Below are positions 13,906 through 20,500 of a stretch of DNA of 25,431 nucleotides, piece by piece. The notes under the pieces were generated by a model. That model saw only the letters and a list, made by a program, of their open reading frames with translations, was not told the DNA's origin and made no database searches. Made by a program: the position numbers and the translations under genes. Location of the stretch: NCBI GenBank assembly GCA_021811305.1, contig JAJZPD010000003.1:1-25431 (forward strand). Direction: 5' to 3'. Origin of the DNA: a bacterium (lineage in GTDB: Bacteria; Patescibacteriota; Minisyncoccia; UBA6257; Colwellbacteraceae). The first letter of the stretch is position 1. Each line of letters opens with the position of its first letter.

Positions 13906-13933
13906 TTTATAACTCGGAAGAAAATAAAAACAA
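13906..13933 (-). promoter_or_regulatory. Promoter of the Lipoprotein_15-type gene
   Basis: On the minus strand, TTGTTT (13928-13933), a 16-base spacer and TATAAA (13906-13911), then 6 bases to the ATG. A leaderless mRNA is expected. The -35 element lies inside the 3' arm of the preceding terminator hairpin. Confidence 0.6.
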
Positions 13934-13957
13934 GGAGCGAATAATCGCTCCTTGTTT
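13928..13957 (-). terminator. Terminator of the histone-H1-like gene
   Basis: A perfect 13-base stem (AAACAAGGAGCGA and its complement) with a 4-base loop starts 10 bases after the stop codon. A T-rich run (TTTATTTTCTTC) follows on the minus strand. Confidence 0.88.
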
Positions 13958-13967
13958 GAGTTAAGCC

Positions 13968-14093
13968 TTACCGGCTCTTCCTCTTAGCCGGCCTCTTCGC
14001 AGCGGTCTTCTTGGCGGTCTTCTTTACGACCTTCTTAGTGGTCTTCTTGGCGACCGTCTTGCGACGAGCCGGAGCTTTTTTCTTAGCTGCCAT
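13968..14093 (-). CDS. Small Lys/Ala-rich histone-H1-like protein
   Basis: This 41-residue protein, starting MAAKKKAPARRKTVAKK, consists almost only of Lys, Arg, Ala, Thr, Val and Pro. It has repeated KKT/AKK units and ends KRKSR. It resembles the tail of eukaryotic histone H1 and bacterial H1-like nucleoid proteins (Hc1 type). Such proteins bind DNA or RNA by charge; this function is inferred from composition. A consensus promoter (TTGACA-18-TATAAT), a leader of about 63 bases and a perfect terminator show an independent, probably strongly expressed gene. There is no Shine-Dalgarno motif next to the ATG. Low sequence complexity prevents a firm family call. Confidence 0.75.
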   Translation of the reverse strand: MAAKKKAPARRKTVAKKTTKKVVKKTAKKTAAKRPAKRKSR

Positions 14094-14162
14094 TTCAGTG
14101 CAATCTTTTTTTCTCGACCTTTGTGTGTCGGATATTTTTTGCAAAAATTTTATTACGTTTTA

Positions 14163-14192
14163 ATTATACAAAAACAAATTAAAACATGTCAA
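14163..14192 (-). promoter_or_regulatory. Strong promoter of the histone-H1-like gene
   Basis: Consensus TTGACA (14187-14192), 18-base spacer and consensus TATAAT (14163-14168) on the minus strand. The -35 hexamer overlaps the stop codon of the RNase HII gene. The transcript would start near 14156, giving an A/T-rich leader of about 63 bases. Confidence 0.85.
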
Positions 14193-14881
14193 AGGTTTTT
14201 CAAGAAATTTTTGCGATGAATTTCGCTCGCGCCGAATTTTTTTATTTCTTTGATGTGATTTTTCGTTCCGTAACCCTTGTGAACATCGAAACTGAAGTTG
14301 GGATATCTGTCTCTTAATTTCGTTAAGTAATTATCGCGGTGAACTTTGGCGATTATCGAGGCTAGTTTTACGGAAGTGTATTTCTCGTCGCCCTTAATTA
14401 CGGTTTTAACGGTTAATTTTCCACGTCTCGCGCGGAAGTTCGCAATTTTTCCTTCGGAAACATACAATCCTCCGTCTAAAAACACTTTTACCAGACAACT
14501 GTCGGAACGATCATTCCGATAGTTGATATTTTGCAGGAGACGTTTTAAGGCGTTGGTAGCAGCCAGATTGGCGGCGCGAGAGATGTTTAGTTTGTCGATT
14601 TTTTCCGGATAAACGCGCGCTAAACGCCATTCGATCCGCGGATCGGTTTTTAAATACGCCGACCATGCTTCCCGGCCGCGCTTGGTTAATTTTTTCGAAT
14701 CGCGAAGCGGCGGCAGCTTTAAACTTTTCGGTGGGCGTGGAAAATACTTTTCGGGAATCATCACGGCCGCAACCACCACCGGTCCGGCCAATGCTCCCCT
14801 TCCAACCTCGTCGATGCCGATTATTTTTCGCACGCTGATATTATGGGCAGCAAGCTCCAGAGCAGCAACCTTTTCCGCCAC
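14189..14881 (-). CDS. rnhB: Ribonuclease HII
   Basis: RNase HII cuts RNA in RNA:DNA hybrids and removes misincorporated ribonucleotides. The 230-residue frame has the hallmark GIDEVGRGALAGPVVVAA with catalytic D24 and E25, a third Asp in VFLDGG (D136), the fourth in VIKGDEKY (D165) and the late motifs SIIAKVHRD and HKGYGTKNH. An insert of about 30 residues between the third and fourth carboxylates is longer than in E. coli. The GTG at 14881 lies 41 bases inside the upstream Cys-rich gene. A second GTG at 14833, 7 bases after that gene's stop, would give a 214-residue product starting MRKIIGIDEVGRG and is equally likely. Co-transcription with the surface module is possible. Confidence 0.92.
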   Translation of the reverse strand: MAEKVAALELAAHNISVRKIIGIDEVGRGALAGPVVVAAVMIPEKYFPRPPKSLKLPPLRDSKKLTKRGREAWSAYLKTDPRIEWRLARVYPEKIDKLNISRAANLAATNALKRLLQNINYRNDRSDSCLVKVFLDGGLYVSEGKIANFRARRGKLTVKTVIKGDEKYTSVKLASIIAKVHRDNYLTKLRDRYPNFSFDVHKGYGTKNHIKEIKKFGASEIHRKNFLKNL

Positions 14882-16580
14882 ACAACCCAGTGCAACCGTT
14901 ATTCTGCGAGTAGCTTATATTGAACGGACTGCCGCAAGACGAGCTGCAAGAATCGAAAGAAGCATAAGAGCAGGCAACATTCTGACTACAGCGACTGCAA
15001 TAATAAACTGCCGTGCAACTGCCGTTGCTGCATCCGCAAGTGCAGGTCGTTGGGCCAATAGTGTCAGTGACACACGATCCGCTACTACAAACATGAGCGT
15101 AAGTGTAAACGGCGCTAGAACCAGAACAAGCAGTGGTCGACGGATCGCAGGACGAGCCGTTATTAACCGCCCCGCAAGATTGCGTGTTGGTGTAGTTGCT
15201 ACTTGCCACACAGCTGCCGCTCGAACAGGCGTAGCTGGTGCAGCTTTGGCTTTCCACTCCGTTGCAATAGGCGCTGCCGCTTGAGCCGCTGGCGCCACAT
15301 GACCCCCAAGCGCCGCAGCTTGAGCCACACGAGGCGCCGTTGGTGTTGCGCGAGCACGAGCATGATCCGCTGTAGGTTTGATACGCTCCGCTAGCGGTGC
15401 ACTCGGTGTAAGAATCCGCGCCGCTTCCCGAATTGGTGCAGGCCGATGAGTAGCTACAAGATCCGCAGGCGCCAACCGAGGTCACTATACCAGGATAGAT
15501 AGACGAACTAGAATCGTTGCAGTCATACTCGCCGGTTACCAGCAGGTATCTTCTTCGCCCGCCGGTCGGCGCAGCGGCTTGTGCATACTCGGTCGAGTTG
15601 GCGGCGTAACTATCACCGTCCGCATCGATCATCCAAAGATAGGTCTTTTCGATCTGACCGCCGCTGCCGAAGGCGATGCTGCCGTTAACCGTGATGCTCT
15701 GTCCTGGATTGAAAGCAAAGGTAGAATCGAGAGTTATGGTGTATCCGGAAGCAACGATGAAGTTGCCGTTGTCCACCCCATCCACCGAGGAGATAGTGCA
15801 ATTCGAGCTTAAGGTGTAACTGCCGCCGTTCGGGATGCCGCAGGCGTCGGACCAGGCCAAAGTGACCGAGCTGCTGCGGCCTAAGACGTCGGTGGCTAAG
15901 AAAGTCGTGTGATAAGTGGCATTGTGAGTATCCTTGACCTGCCACGAACCGGAAAAATTTTCCGTATACAGGCGCTGGCTCGCTTCAGCTACCGGAACAA
16001 GATTCCCCCGCGGCTGACCAAGGACGATTTGGTTTCTCTGGTTCAAATACAAATTCGGAGATGAAATGGTGCTCGTGGCGGCGAAGTTAGTTTTTTTAAG
16101 CATCAAGTGCTCCGACCCGTGGTCGGTCTGAATAATCGCCTCAACCGCGGAAATAGCTACCGGCGTCTCGATGGTCACATTGAAAGTCTGTGTATTTCCA
16201 ACCTCAACGTCTACCGGATTGATCTGCGCCGTAAGTATCTTTGGCCAGACATTCTGCCCTTGCACGATGCGATAAGTCTGATCGCCTTTCGGCAGAGAAG
16301 GCTTAGCCGGAGCAAGAGGCAAAAGCGGGCTGTTTTTCCCGGTAGGCATCGGTGGAGGAGGAGTCGTCTGGGTAACCACCGTTGTCTGAACCGCAGCCGG
16401 TCTCGAAAAAACATCTTGCCAGACATTAGCAAAAAACGACTCTACCCCGCCAAATATATTGCCGTTTTCCGCTACCGGTAATGCTGGTTGAGAAGCGAAA
16501 GAAAAAGGGAATCCTAATAAGGAAAAACTCAAAGCTAGGGCGGTGAGGTATCGTCGAGAGCTAAAGCTGTTCCGGAGCAT
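14841..16580 (-). CDS. Cys-rich secreted surface protein, module copy B
   Basis: This protein of 579 residues has a signal peptide or anchor at its N-terminus (hydrophobic stretch about 11-30). A Pro-rich linker follows, then a beta-rich region starting at QTYRIVQGQNVWPKI and containing KDTHNATYHTTFLATDVLGRSSSVTLAWSDACGIPNGGSYTL. Next comes a metal-binding-like motif: DADGDSYA, then YDCND and IYPG (about 319-364), matching the MopE-type putative metal-binding repeat. The last 205 residues or so are Ser/Gly/Thr-rich with about 33 Cys, ending CCP. The start at ATG 16580 is preferred over TTG 16592. It is a clear paralogue of the 720-residue protein at 17408. A role as disulfide-stabilised surface adhesin is inference. 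RNase HII begins inside its 3' end. Confidence 0.75.
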   Translation of the reverse strand: MLRNSFSSRRYLTALALSFSLLGFPFSFASQPALPVAENGNIFGGVESFFANVWQDVFSRPAAVQTTVVTQTTPPPPMPTGKNSPLLPLAPAKPSLPKGDQTYRIVQGQNVWPKILTAQINPVDVEVGNTQTFNVTIETPVAISAVEAIIQTDHGSEHLMLKKTNFAATSTISSPNLYLNQRNQIVLGQPRGNLVPVAEASQRLYTENFSGSWQVKDTHNATYHTTFLATDVLGRSSSVTLAWSDACGIPNGGSYTLSSNCTISSVDGVDNGNFIVASGYTITLDSTFAFNPGQSITVNGSIAFGSGGQIEKTYLWMIDADGDSYAANSTEYAQAAAPTGGRRRYLLVTGEYDCNDSSSSIYPGIVTSVGACGSCSYSSACTNSGSGADSYTECTASGAYQTYSGSCSCSRNTNGASCGSSCGAWGSCGASGSSGSAYCNGVESQSCTSYACSSGSCVASSNYTNTQSCGAVNNGSSCDPSTTACSGSSAVYTYAHVCSSGSCVTDTIGPTTCTCGCSNGSCTAVYYCSRCSQNVACSYASFDSCSSSCGSPFNISYSQNNGCTGLCGGKGCCSGACCP

Positions 16581-16609
16581 GATGATCTTCAAAATATCCA
16601 GCAGTCGGT

Positions 16610-17329
16610 TTAGTTTGGTATTAATAAGCCCTCATGCGGTGCCAGCCCCTCCGGTTGATTGGGCCACATCGCGGAATCGAAGCGCGGAGCTGATAGGCTG
16701 TAAGAAACCTCCCCCGAACCTGAGCCGAAGACAACCAACTTATCCTGCGCATAATTCTTTTCATACCAGACGCGGCCGTCGAATCCCGGCGTTAGATTGA
16801 CTGTCAATCCTTCCCAGTTGGTTCCAAAATTGCTCGCGCGTCTGAAAATCCATAAGTTACTGCCGTTAGGCAGGCTGGAAAAGCTTATCGTGCTCGAGCA
16901 AACTCCATTTTCGCAGCTTAAGGTCAAAACTCCGGTTGTTTCCTCTTTAACGCCGGTCATATCGGGAGCATACGTAGCATATTGTTTCCCATCGATAAGG
17001 AAGATTGGGTCGATCGTTCCCACGGTTATCTTCCCGGTTCCGCCGCCGACCACTAGGCCTGCGCTGCCGATCTGTAGCGCGCTGCCGTTGGCTGGCGATA
17101 AGGAGGTAATGTCGGTGTTGGCTCCGGAAGCTGCCGCGCCAAGATCGGCTAAAGCCTGGGCGGTAGTTGTAGCGTTAGTTCCGCCATCGGTAACGGGAAT
17201 CGGTCCCGGGTTCCCGTTCGGCGGGGTGGATACGGGGGAATTAAATCCGTAAGCCGTATTGAAAAGAAGGGCGGCGAAAACCGCCGTCAAAAGCGAGGTT
17301 AACAAATAGCCTATCGACTTGCTTTTCAT
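16610..17329 (-). CDS. Anchored protein with tail-fibre-type motif, module copy B
   Basis: This 239-residue protein has an N-terminal membrane helix or signal (about 6-28) and a Pro/Gly stretch. It then has the motif GGTNATTTAQALADLGAAAS and GANTDITSLSPANG, which strongly resembles the repeat of phage tail-fibre proteins (GGTGATTAAGARANLG...GANSDITSL). The C-terminal part, from YATYAPDMTGVKEE, contains a Cys pair (LSCENGVCSS), FRRASNFGTNWEGL, LTPGFDGRVWYEKNY and SAPRFD, and is shared with the 274-residue paralogue at 19563. Function is unknown; a trimeric or fibrous surface structure is a reasonable guess. It precedes the Cys-rich gene by 29 bases and has its own candidate promoter. Confidence 0.75.
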   Translation of the reverse strand: MKSKSIGYLLTSLLTAVFAALLFNTAYGFNSPVSTPPNGNPGPIPVTDGGTNATTTAQALADLGAAASGANTDITSLSPANGSALQIGSAGLVVGGGTGKITVGTIDPIFLIDGKQYATYAPDMTGVKEETTGVLTLSCENGVCSSTISFSSLPNGSNLWIFRRASNFGTNWEGLTVNLTPGFDGRVWYEKNYAQDKLVVFGSGSGEVSYSLSAPRFDSAMWPNQPEGLAPHEGLLIPN

Positions 17330-17333
17330 TGCC

Positions 17334-17402
17334 TAAACAGTGGAAGGTTTCGCAACCTATAATTTAAAGATAGGAGGTGTAAGTAATCGTGTAAACAGTG
17401 GA
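17334..17402. repeat. Direct repeat TAAACAGTGGA between the two module copies
   Basis: TAAACAGTGGA occurs at 17334-17344 and 17392-17402, 58 bases apart, filling both ends of the 78-base gap between module copies A and B. One copy overlaps the proposed -35 of the downstream gene. It may be a scar of the tandem duplication or a regulator site. Confidence 0.55.
17367..17395 (-). promoter_or_regulatory. Candidate promoter of module copy B
   Basis: On the minus strand, TTTACA (17390-17395), a 17-base spacer and TATCTT (17367-17372), about 37 bases before the ATG at 17329. The -10 is imperfect. A short inverted repeat CCTAT...ATAGG (17356-17374) overlaps it. Confidence 0.35.
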
Positions 17403-17407
17403 TAACT

Positions 17408-19570
17408 CTACGGACACGGTCCACAGCTGTTGCAAGCGCTGCTACAACCGCTACCGCAAAGAGAGGCACACCCGCTGCTAAAGGAGTAGCTGACGTTAAA
17501 CGGACTAGTGCAGGCACTGGAACAGCTGTTAAAACTAGCGTATTGGCAAGCATAAGTGTCGCTGCAACGACTGCAATTATAAACAGTACTGCAGCCGCAG
17601 CTACTTGTGCCGCAAGAGCAGCCGCAAGTGCAGGCGGTACACCCGGAATATGAACTAAACGAACACGAGCCGCTGCTACAAACGTAATTGGCGGTCGAAC
17701 AATAACTGCTTCCGCTACAAGCGCTGACGCTATAACTTCCGCAAGCTGTGCCATTGGTGTTTCTGGTGCAAGAGCAGCTTTGCGTGCCGGAGCCGGAGAT
17801 GCATGATCCGGAGCCGTTGCATGCATAGCTTGTGTAGCTTTGTGTTCCGCTTCCGGTATTGGTGCAAGTAGAAGAATATGTGCAGGAGCCGCAAGTTCCG
17901 TAAGAGGTCGACCCACAGCTCGTGCCGGACGAGGCATAAACAGTGCAACTTCTAGAGGTCGACCCGCTGCAGGATCCGCTGTTGCAAGTCGGTGCGGTTT
18001 GTATTCCGGACGCAGAACAATTCGGGTAGGCCACAGAACCAGAACAAGACCCATAACTGCCGCACAGCGTGCCATTAGCAGCAGTTAGGGCACAGCTTTG
18101 AGAAGTCGAGCCGCTACAAGATCCGTTACTGCAAGTTGAAGCTGCTTGTGTTCCGGAAGCGCTACATGACCCCGAGGGAATCGCGCCTGAGCACGCAGAC
18201 CATCCGCTGCAAAACGTGCCATTGGCCAGGTTGCAGCTTTGCGATATGGTGCCGCCACACGTTCCCGCTGAGCAAACAAAAGCGGTTTGCGTGCCGGTGC
18301 AGCTCGGATAAGAACCGGAACAGGACGACCAACTACTGCAGACGGCTCCGGTAGTATCACGAGTGCAGGTACACGACCCCGAGGCGCTAGTATAACTTCC
18401 GTTGCTAGAGCAATAAGTGTATGAGTAGGAACCGCTACCAGCATTGGCACAGGTCGCCGAGTAAGTACAGGAGCCGCAGGATCCGGAAGATGTTATTACG
18501 CCCGGATAAATGGAGGCGTTGGCGTCATCACAATCATATTGCGAGGTTACGAGCATGTATCTCCTCCGCCCGCCGGCCGGCGCGACATCCTGCGTATATT
18601 GGATGGAATTAGACGCATATCCGTCGGCATCTCCATCAACCATCCATAAGTAGGTTTTTTTAAATTGTCCTCCACTGCCGATCGCCACCGCTCCGTTGAG
18701 CGTAACCGTTTTCCCCGGATTGTAAGCGAAAGTCGAGTTTAGAGTTAATGTCGTTCCGGTTGCTATAACTAGATCTCCGTTATCCACGCCGTCCACCGAT
18801 GAAATGGTGCAGTTGGAAGACAAAGTATAGCTTCCGCCGTTGGGAATGCCACAGGCGTCTGACCAGGCCAGGGTGACCGAGCTGCTGTGGCCCAGAACGT
18901 CGGTGGCAGCAAGCTTAGTCTGGTACGAAGCATTATGCGTATCTTCAACCTTCCAGGATCCGGAAAAATAAAAGGTTTTTAACAACTCCTCAGCCGCCGC
19001 GCTTTTAACACCTAAATCTTCTCCGCCTTTTATCCTTAACCCATTCCTGTTATTCAAGGCGTATCGACTCGGTTGATTACCAGCCTCCGGCGCGGAGGAC
19101 TCGTCCAAATCAACCTCGACCTGTCTATGATCGGTGTAGATTATCGCCTGCACCGATTTGATTTCAACCGGAGACTCGAGCGTCACCGATAAGTGTTGGA
19201 CGTCGTTAATATGCACATCGACTGGATTAATGTCCGCTCTAATTATTTTCGGCCAGACTTTGCCTCCTTGGATTACCGAAAAAGAATCGCTGCCACTAGG
19301 CAAAGCCGGAGTAGAAAGCGGAACAGAGCTAATCAAAAACTCTGACGTTGAAATGGAAACGCTCGGTTCTGAAGGGGGAAAAATCCCGTGCCAGACGTTT
19401 GAGATAAACTCCTCGGTGCTATTAAACTCCTGCAAAAACGGGAATGACGACCAGGAGTAGAAGCTGCTGGCCTGACCTATTGGCAACGGCAGAAGCGACC
19501 ACGCAATGAAAGCCACCAAAAAACGGCGCGCGCGAAAAGCATTCGCTATTAATGAAAGAAGCTTATTCAA
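17408..19570 (-). CDS. Large Cys-rich secreted surface protein, module copy A
   Basis: This 720-residue paralogue of the protein at 14841 has the same order of parts: an N-terminal hydrophobic signal or anchor (about 17-33), a linker, and a beta-rich region (about 96-305) with VWPKIIRADINPVDV and VTLAWSDACGIPNGGSYTL. The MopE-like metal motif follows, with DGDADGYASN, YDCDD and IYPG (312-356). A C-terminal Ser/Gly/Cys region of about 360 residues has dozens of Cys, including three related units at 411-453, 454-502 and 503-551. The ends of both paralogues share CSRCS..AC.YASF.SCSS.C.SPFN.SYS. It starts with TTG, overlapping the stop of the upstream gene by 8 bases, so translational coupling is likely. 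Export and disulfide formation are expected but the role is unknown. Confidence 0.75.
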   Translation of the reverse strand: MNKLLSLIANAFRARRFLVAFIAWSLLPLPIGQASSFYSWSSFPFLQEFNSTEEFISNVWHGIFPPSEPSVSISTSEFLISSVPLSTPALPSGSDSFSVIQGGKVWPKIIRADINPVDVHINDVQHLSVTLESPVEIKSVQAIIYTDHRQVEVDLDESSAPEAGNQPSRYALNNRNGLRIKGGEDLGVKSAAAEELLKTFYFSGSWKVEDTHNASYQTKLAATDVLGHSSSVTLAWSDACGIPNGGSYTLSSNCTISSVDGVDNGDLVIATGTTLTLNSTFAYNPGKTVTLNGAVAIGSGGQFKKTYLWMVDGDADGYASNSIQYTQDVAPAGGRRRYMLVTSQYDCDDANASIYPGVITSSGSCGSCTYSATCANAGSGSYSYTYCSSNGSYTSASGSCTCTRDTTGAVCSSWSSCSGSYPSCTGTQTAFVCSAGTCGGTISQSCNLANGTFCSGWSACSGAIPSGSCSASGTQAASTCSNGSCSGSTSQSCALTAANGTLCGSYGSCSGSVAYPNCSASGIQTAPTCNSGSCSGSTSRSCTVYASSGTSCGSTSYGTCGSCTYSSTCTNTGSGTQSYTSYACNGSGSCISGSGTQSCSCTRNTNGTACGSYSVSACSGSSYCSTANYVCSSGSCSFSSYSGCTACTCGCSCGTSSCGCSTVYNCSRCSDTYACQYASFNSCSSACTSPFNVSYSFSSGCASLCGSGCSSACNSCGPCP
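17918..18340 (-). repeat. Three internal Cys-rich repeat units
   Basis: Units of 43, 49 and 49 residues share the frame C.....CSGS......CSASGTQ...TC..GSCSGSTSQSC......GT. They lie within copy A; copy B has only degenerate equivalents. The difference suggests repeat expansion after the duplication. Confidence 0.65.
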
Positions 19571-20387
19571 TTACTCTTAGTCCCTCGTTTGGTTGTAACC
19601 CGCTGGGCTCATCCGACCACAACTGCCAGTCGAAGCGAGGAGCTAATAGCTGGTAAGAAACTTCTCCGCCTTGCGAGCCAAAAATGACGAGCCTTCCGGT
19701 AACGTAATCTTTTTTATACCAGACCTGACCTTGGAATCCAGGCGTGAGCGAAACAATTAGACCATTCCACTCCGCTCCGAAGTCGGTAATTCTTCTAAAA
19801 AGCCACTCCCTGCTGCTGTAAGACGCAGAGGAAAAGTCTATAGTGTAAGAACATTGATAGTCTTTACAGGAAAGATCAGCAACTCCGTTCAATTCCTCTT
19901 TGACGCCGATCATTCCCGGCGCATAAGTGGCGAATTGCGTTCCGGAGATGTTGAAGACCGGGTCAAGCGTTCCAACAGTCAGTTTTCCCGCGCCTCCGCC
20001 GACGACCAAGGTGTCGCTAGAGGCCGAACCGATGCGGGCGGTGTAGGCCCCGCCGCTGCCAACGTCCAAATTATAGGTCGGGGATGGATTTTTGATGCCG
20101 ACGTAACCGCTGGGAGAAAGAATTAGGTTGCCGATCGGCGATAAGGAAACGATGTCTGTGTTGGCGCCAGAAGCCGCCGCGCCCAAGTTAATTCTGGCCT
20201 GCGCGGTGGTGGTAGCTGAAGTACCACCGACAGAGACGGGAATAGGTCCCGGCTGACCTGAAGGCGGCTGTTCTGTGGGATGCGTGAACCCGCGGACGAT
20301 GTTCGTTGCGAAGAGGAGCGCGGCCAGGCTTATTACAATTAAACTTAAATAAGCAAGGGCGCTCCGATATTTGCTTAGCTGGTTCAT
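19563..20387 (-). CDS. Anchored protein with tail-fibre-type motifs, module copy A
   Basis: This 274-residue paralogue of the protein at 16610 has an N-terminal membrane helix (about 12-33). It has the tail-fibre-type motif GGTSATTTAQARINLGAAAS followed by GANTDIVSLSPIG. An extra segment, SGYVGIKNPSPTYNLDVGSG, matches the VGIGTTSPTYKLDV-type motif common in phage tail and haemagglutinin-like proteins, and is missing from copy B. The shared C-terminal domain runs from FATYAPGMIGVKEEL through a Cys pair (LSCKDYQCSY), WLFRRITDFGAEWNGL, LTPGFQGQVWYKKDY and LAPRFDW. It heads the module, with a TATAAT box about 33 bases upstream and no Shine-Dalgarno motif. Confidence 0.75.
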   Translation of the reverse strand: MNQLSKYRSALAYLSLIVISLAALLFATNIVRGFTHPTEQPPSGQPGPIPVSVGGTSATTTAQARINLGAAASGANTDIVSLSPIGNLILSPSGYVGIKNPSPTYNLDVGSGGAYTARIGSASSDTLVVGGGAGKLTVGTLDPVFNISGTQFATYAPGMIGVKEELNGVADLSCKDYQCSYTIDFSSASYSSREWLFRRITDFGAEWNGLIVSLTPGFQGQVWYKKDYVTGRLVIFGSQGGEVSYQLLAPRFDWQLWSDEPSGLQPNEGLRVIE

Positions 20388-20419
20388 CGGAATAAAGCTA
20401 AACGCCCTATTACGCTTTC

Positions 20420-20425
20420 ATTATA
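20420..20425 (-). promoter_or_regulatory. -10 box (TATAAT) of the surface module
   Basis: A consensus TATAAT on the minus strand gives a leader of about 26 bases before the ATG at 20387. TTGATT lies 15 bases further upstream as a -35 with short spacing. This region is shared with the divergent dnaE promoter. Confidence 0.55.
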
Positions 20426-20454
20426 TACCAGGTTCCTAAAAATCAATAGCAAGT

Positions 20455-20484
20455 TTGGAGAAGAGCAAAACTTCAGTTTATAAT
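20455..20484 (+). promoter_or_regulatory. dnaE promoter
   Basis: TTGGAG (20455-20460), an 18-base spacer and consensus TATAAT (20479-20484). Transcription would start near 20491, leaving a leader of about 10 bases with no Shine-Dalgarno motif before the ATG at 20501. Confidence 0.6.
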
Positions 20485-20500
20485 GAGGCCGTAAAAAGCC

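Noticed and set aside
14915..15475. 186-residue open frame inside the second Cys-rich gene
   Set aside because: Same codon-pattern artefact; no recognisable motif or upstream signal.
17358..17363. TATAAT on the + strand between the two modules
   Set aside because: It would drive antisense RNA into the Cys-rich gene and has no partner -35; probably chance in an A/T-rich gap.
17326..18450. Long open frames (249 and 121 residues) on the same strand inside the Cys-rich gene
   Set aside because: They are Ala/Arg/Pro-rich shadows produced by the TGY/AGY/GGN codon pattern of the Cys/Ser/Gly-rich frame; the true frame has a signal, shared domains and a paralogue.
14841..20387. Prophage remnant
   Set aside because: Tail-fibre-type motifs occur only in two anchored proteins with signal segments; no capsid, terminase, portal or integrase gene is present.
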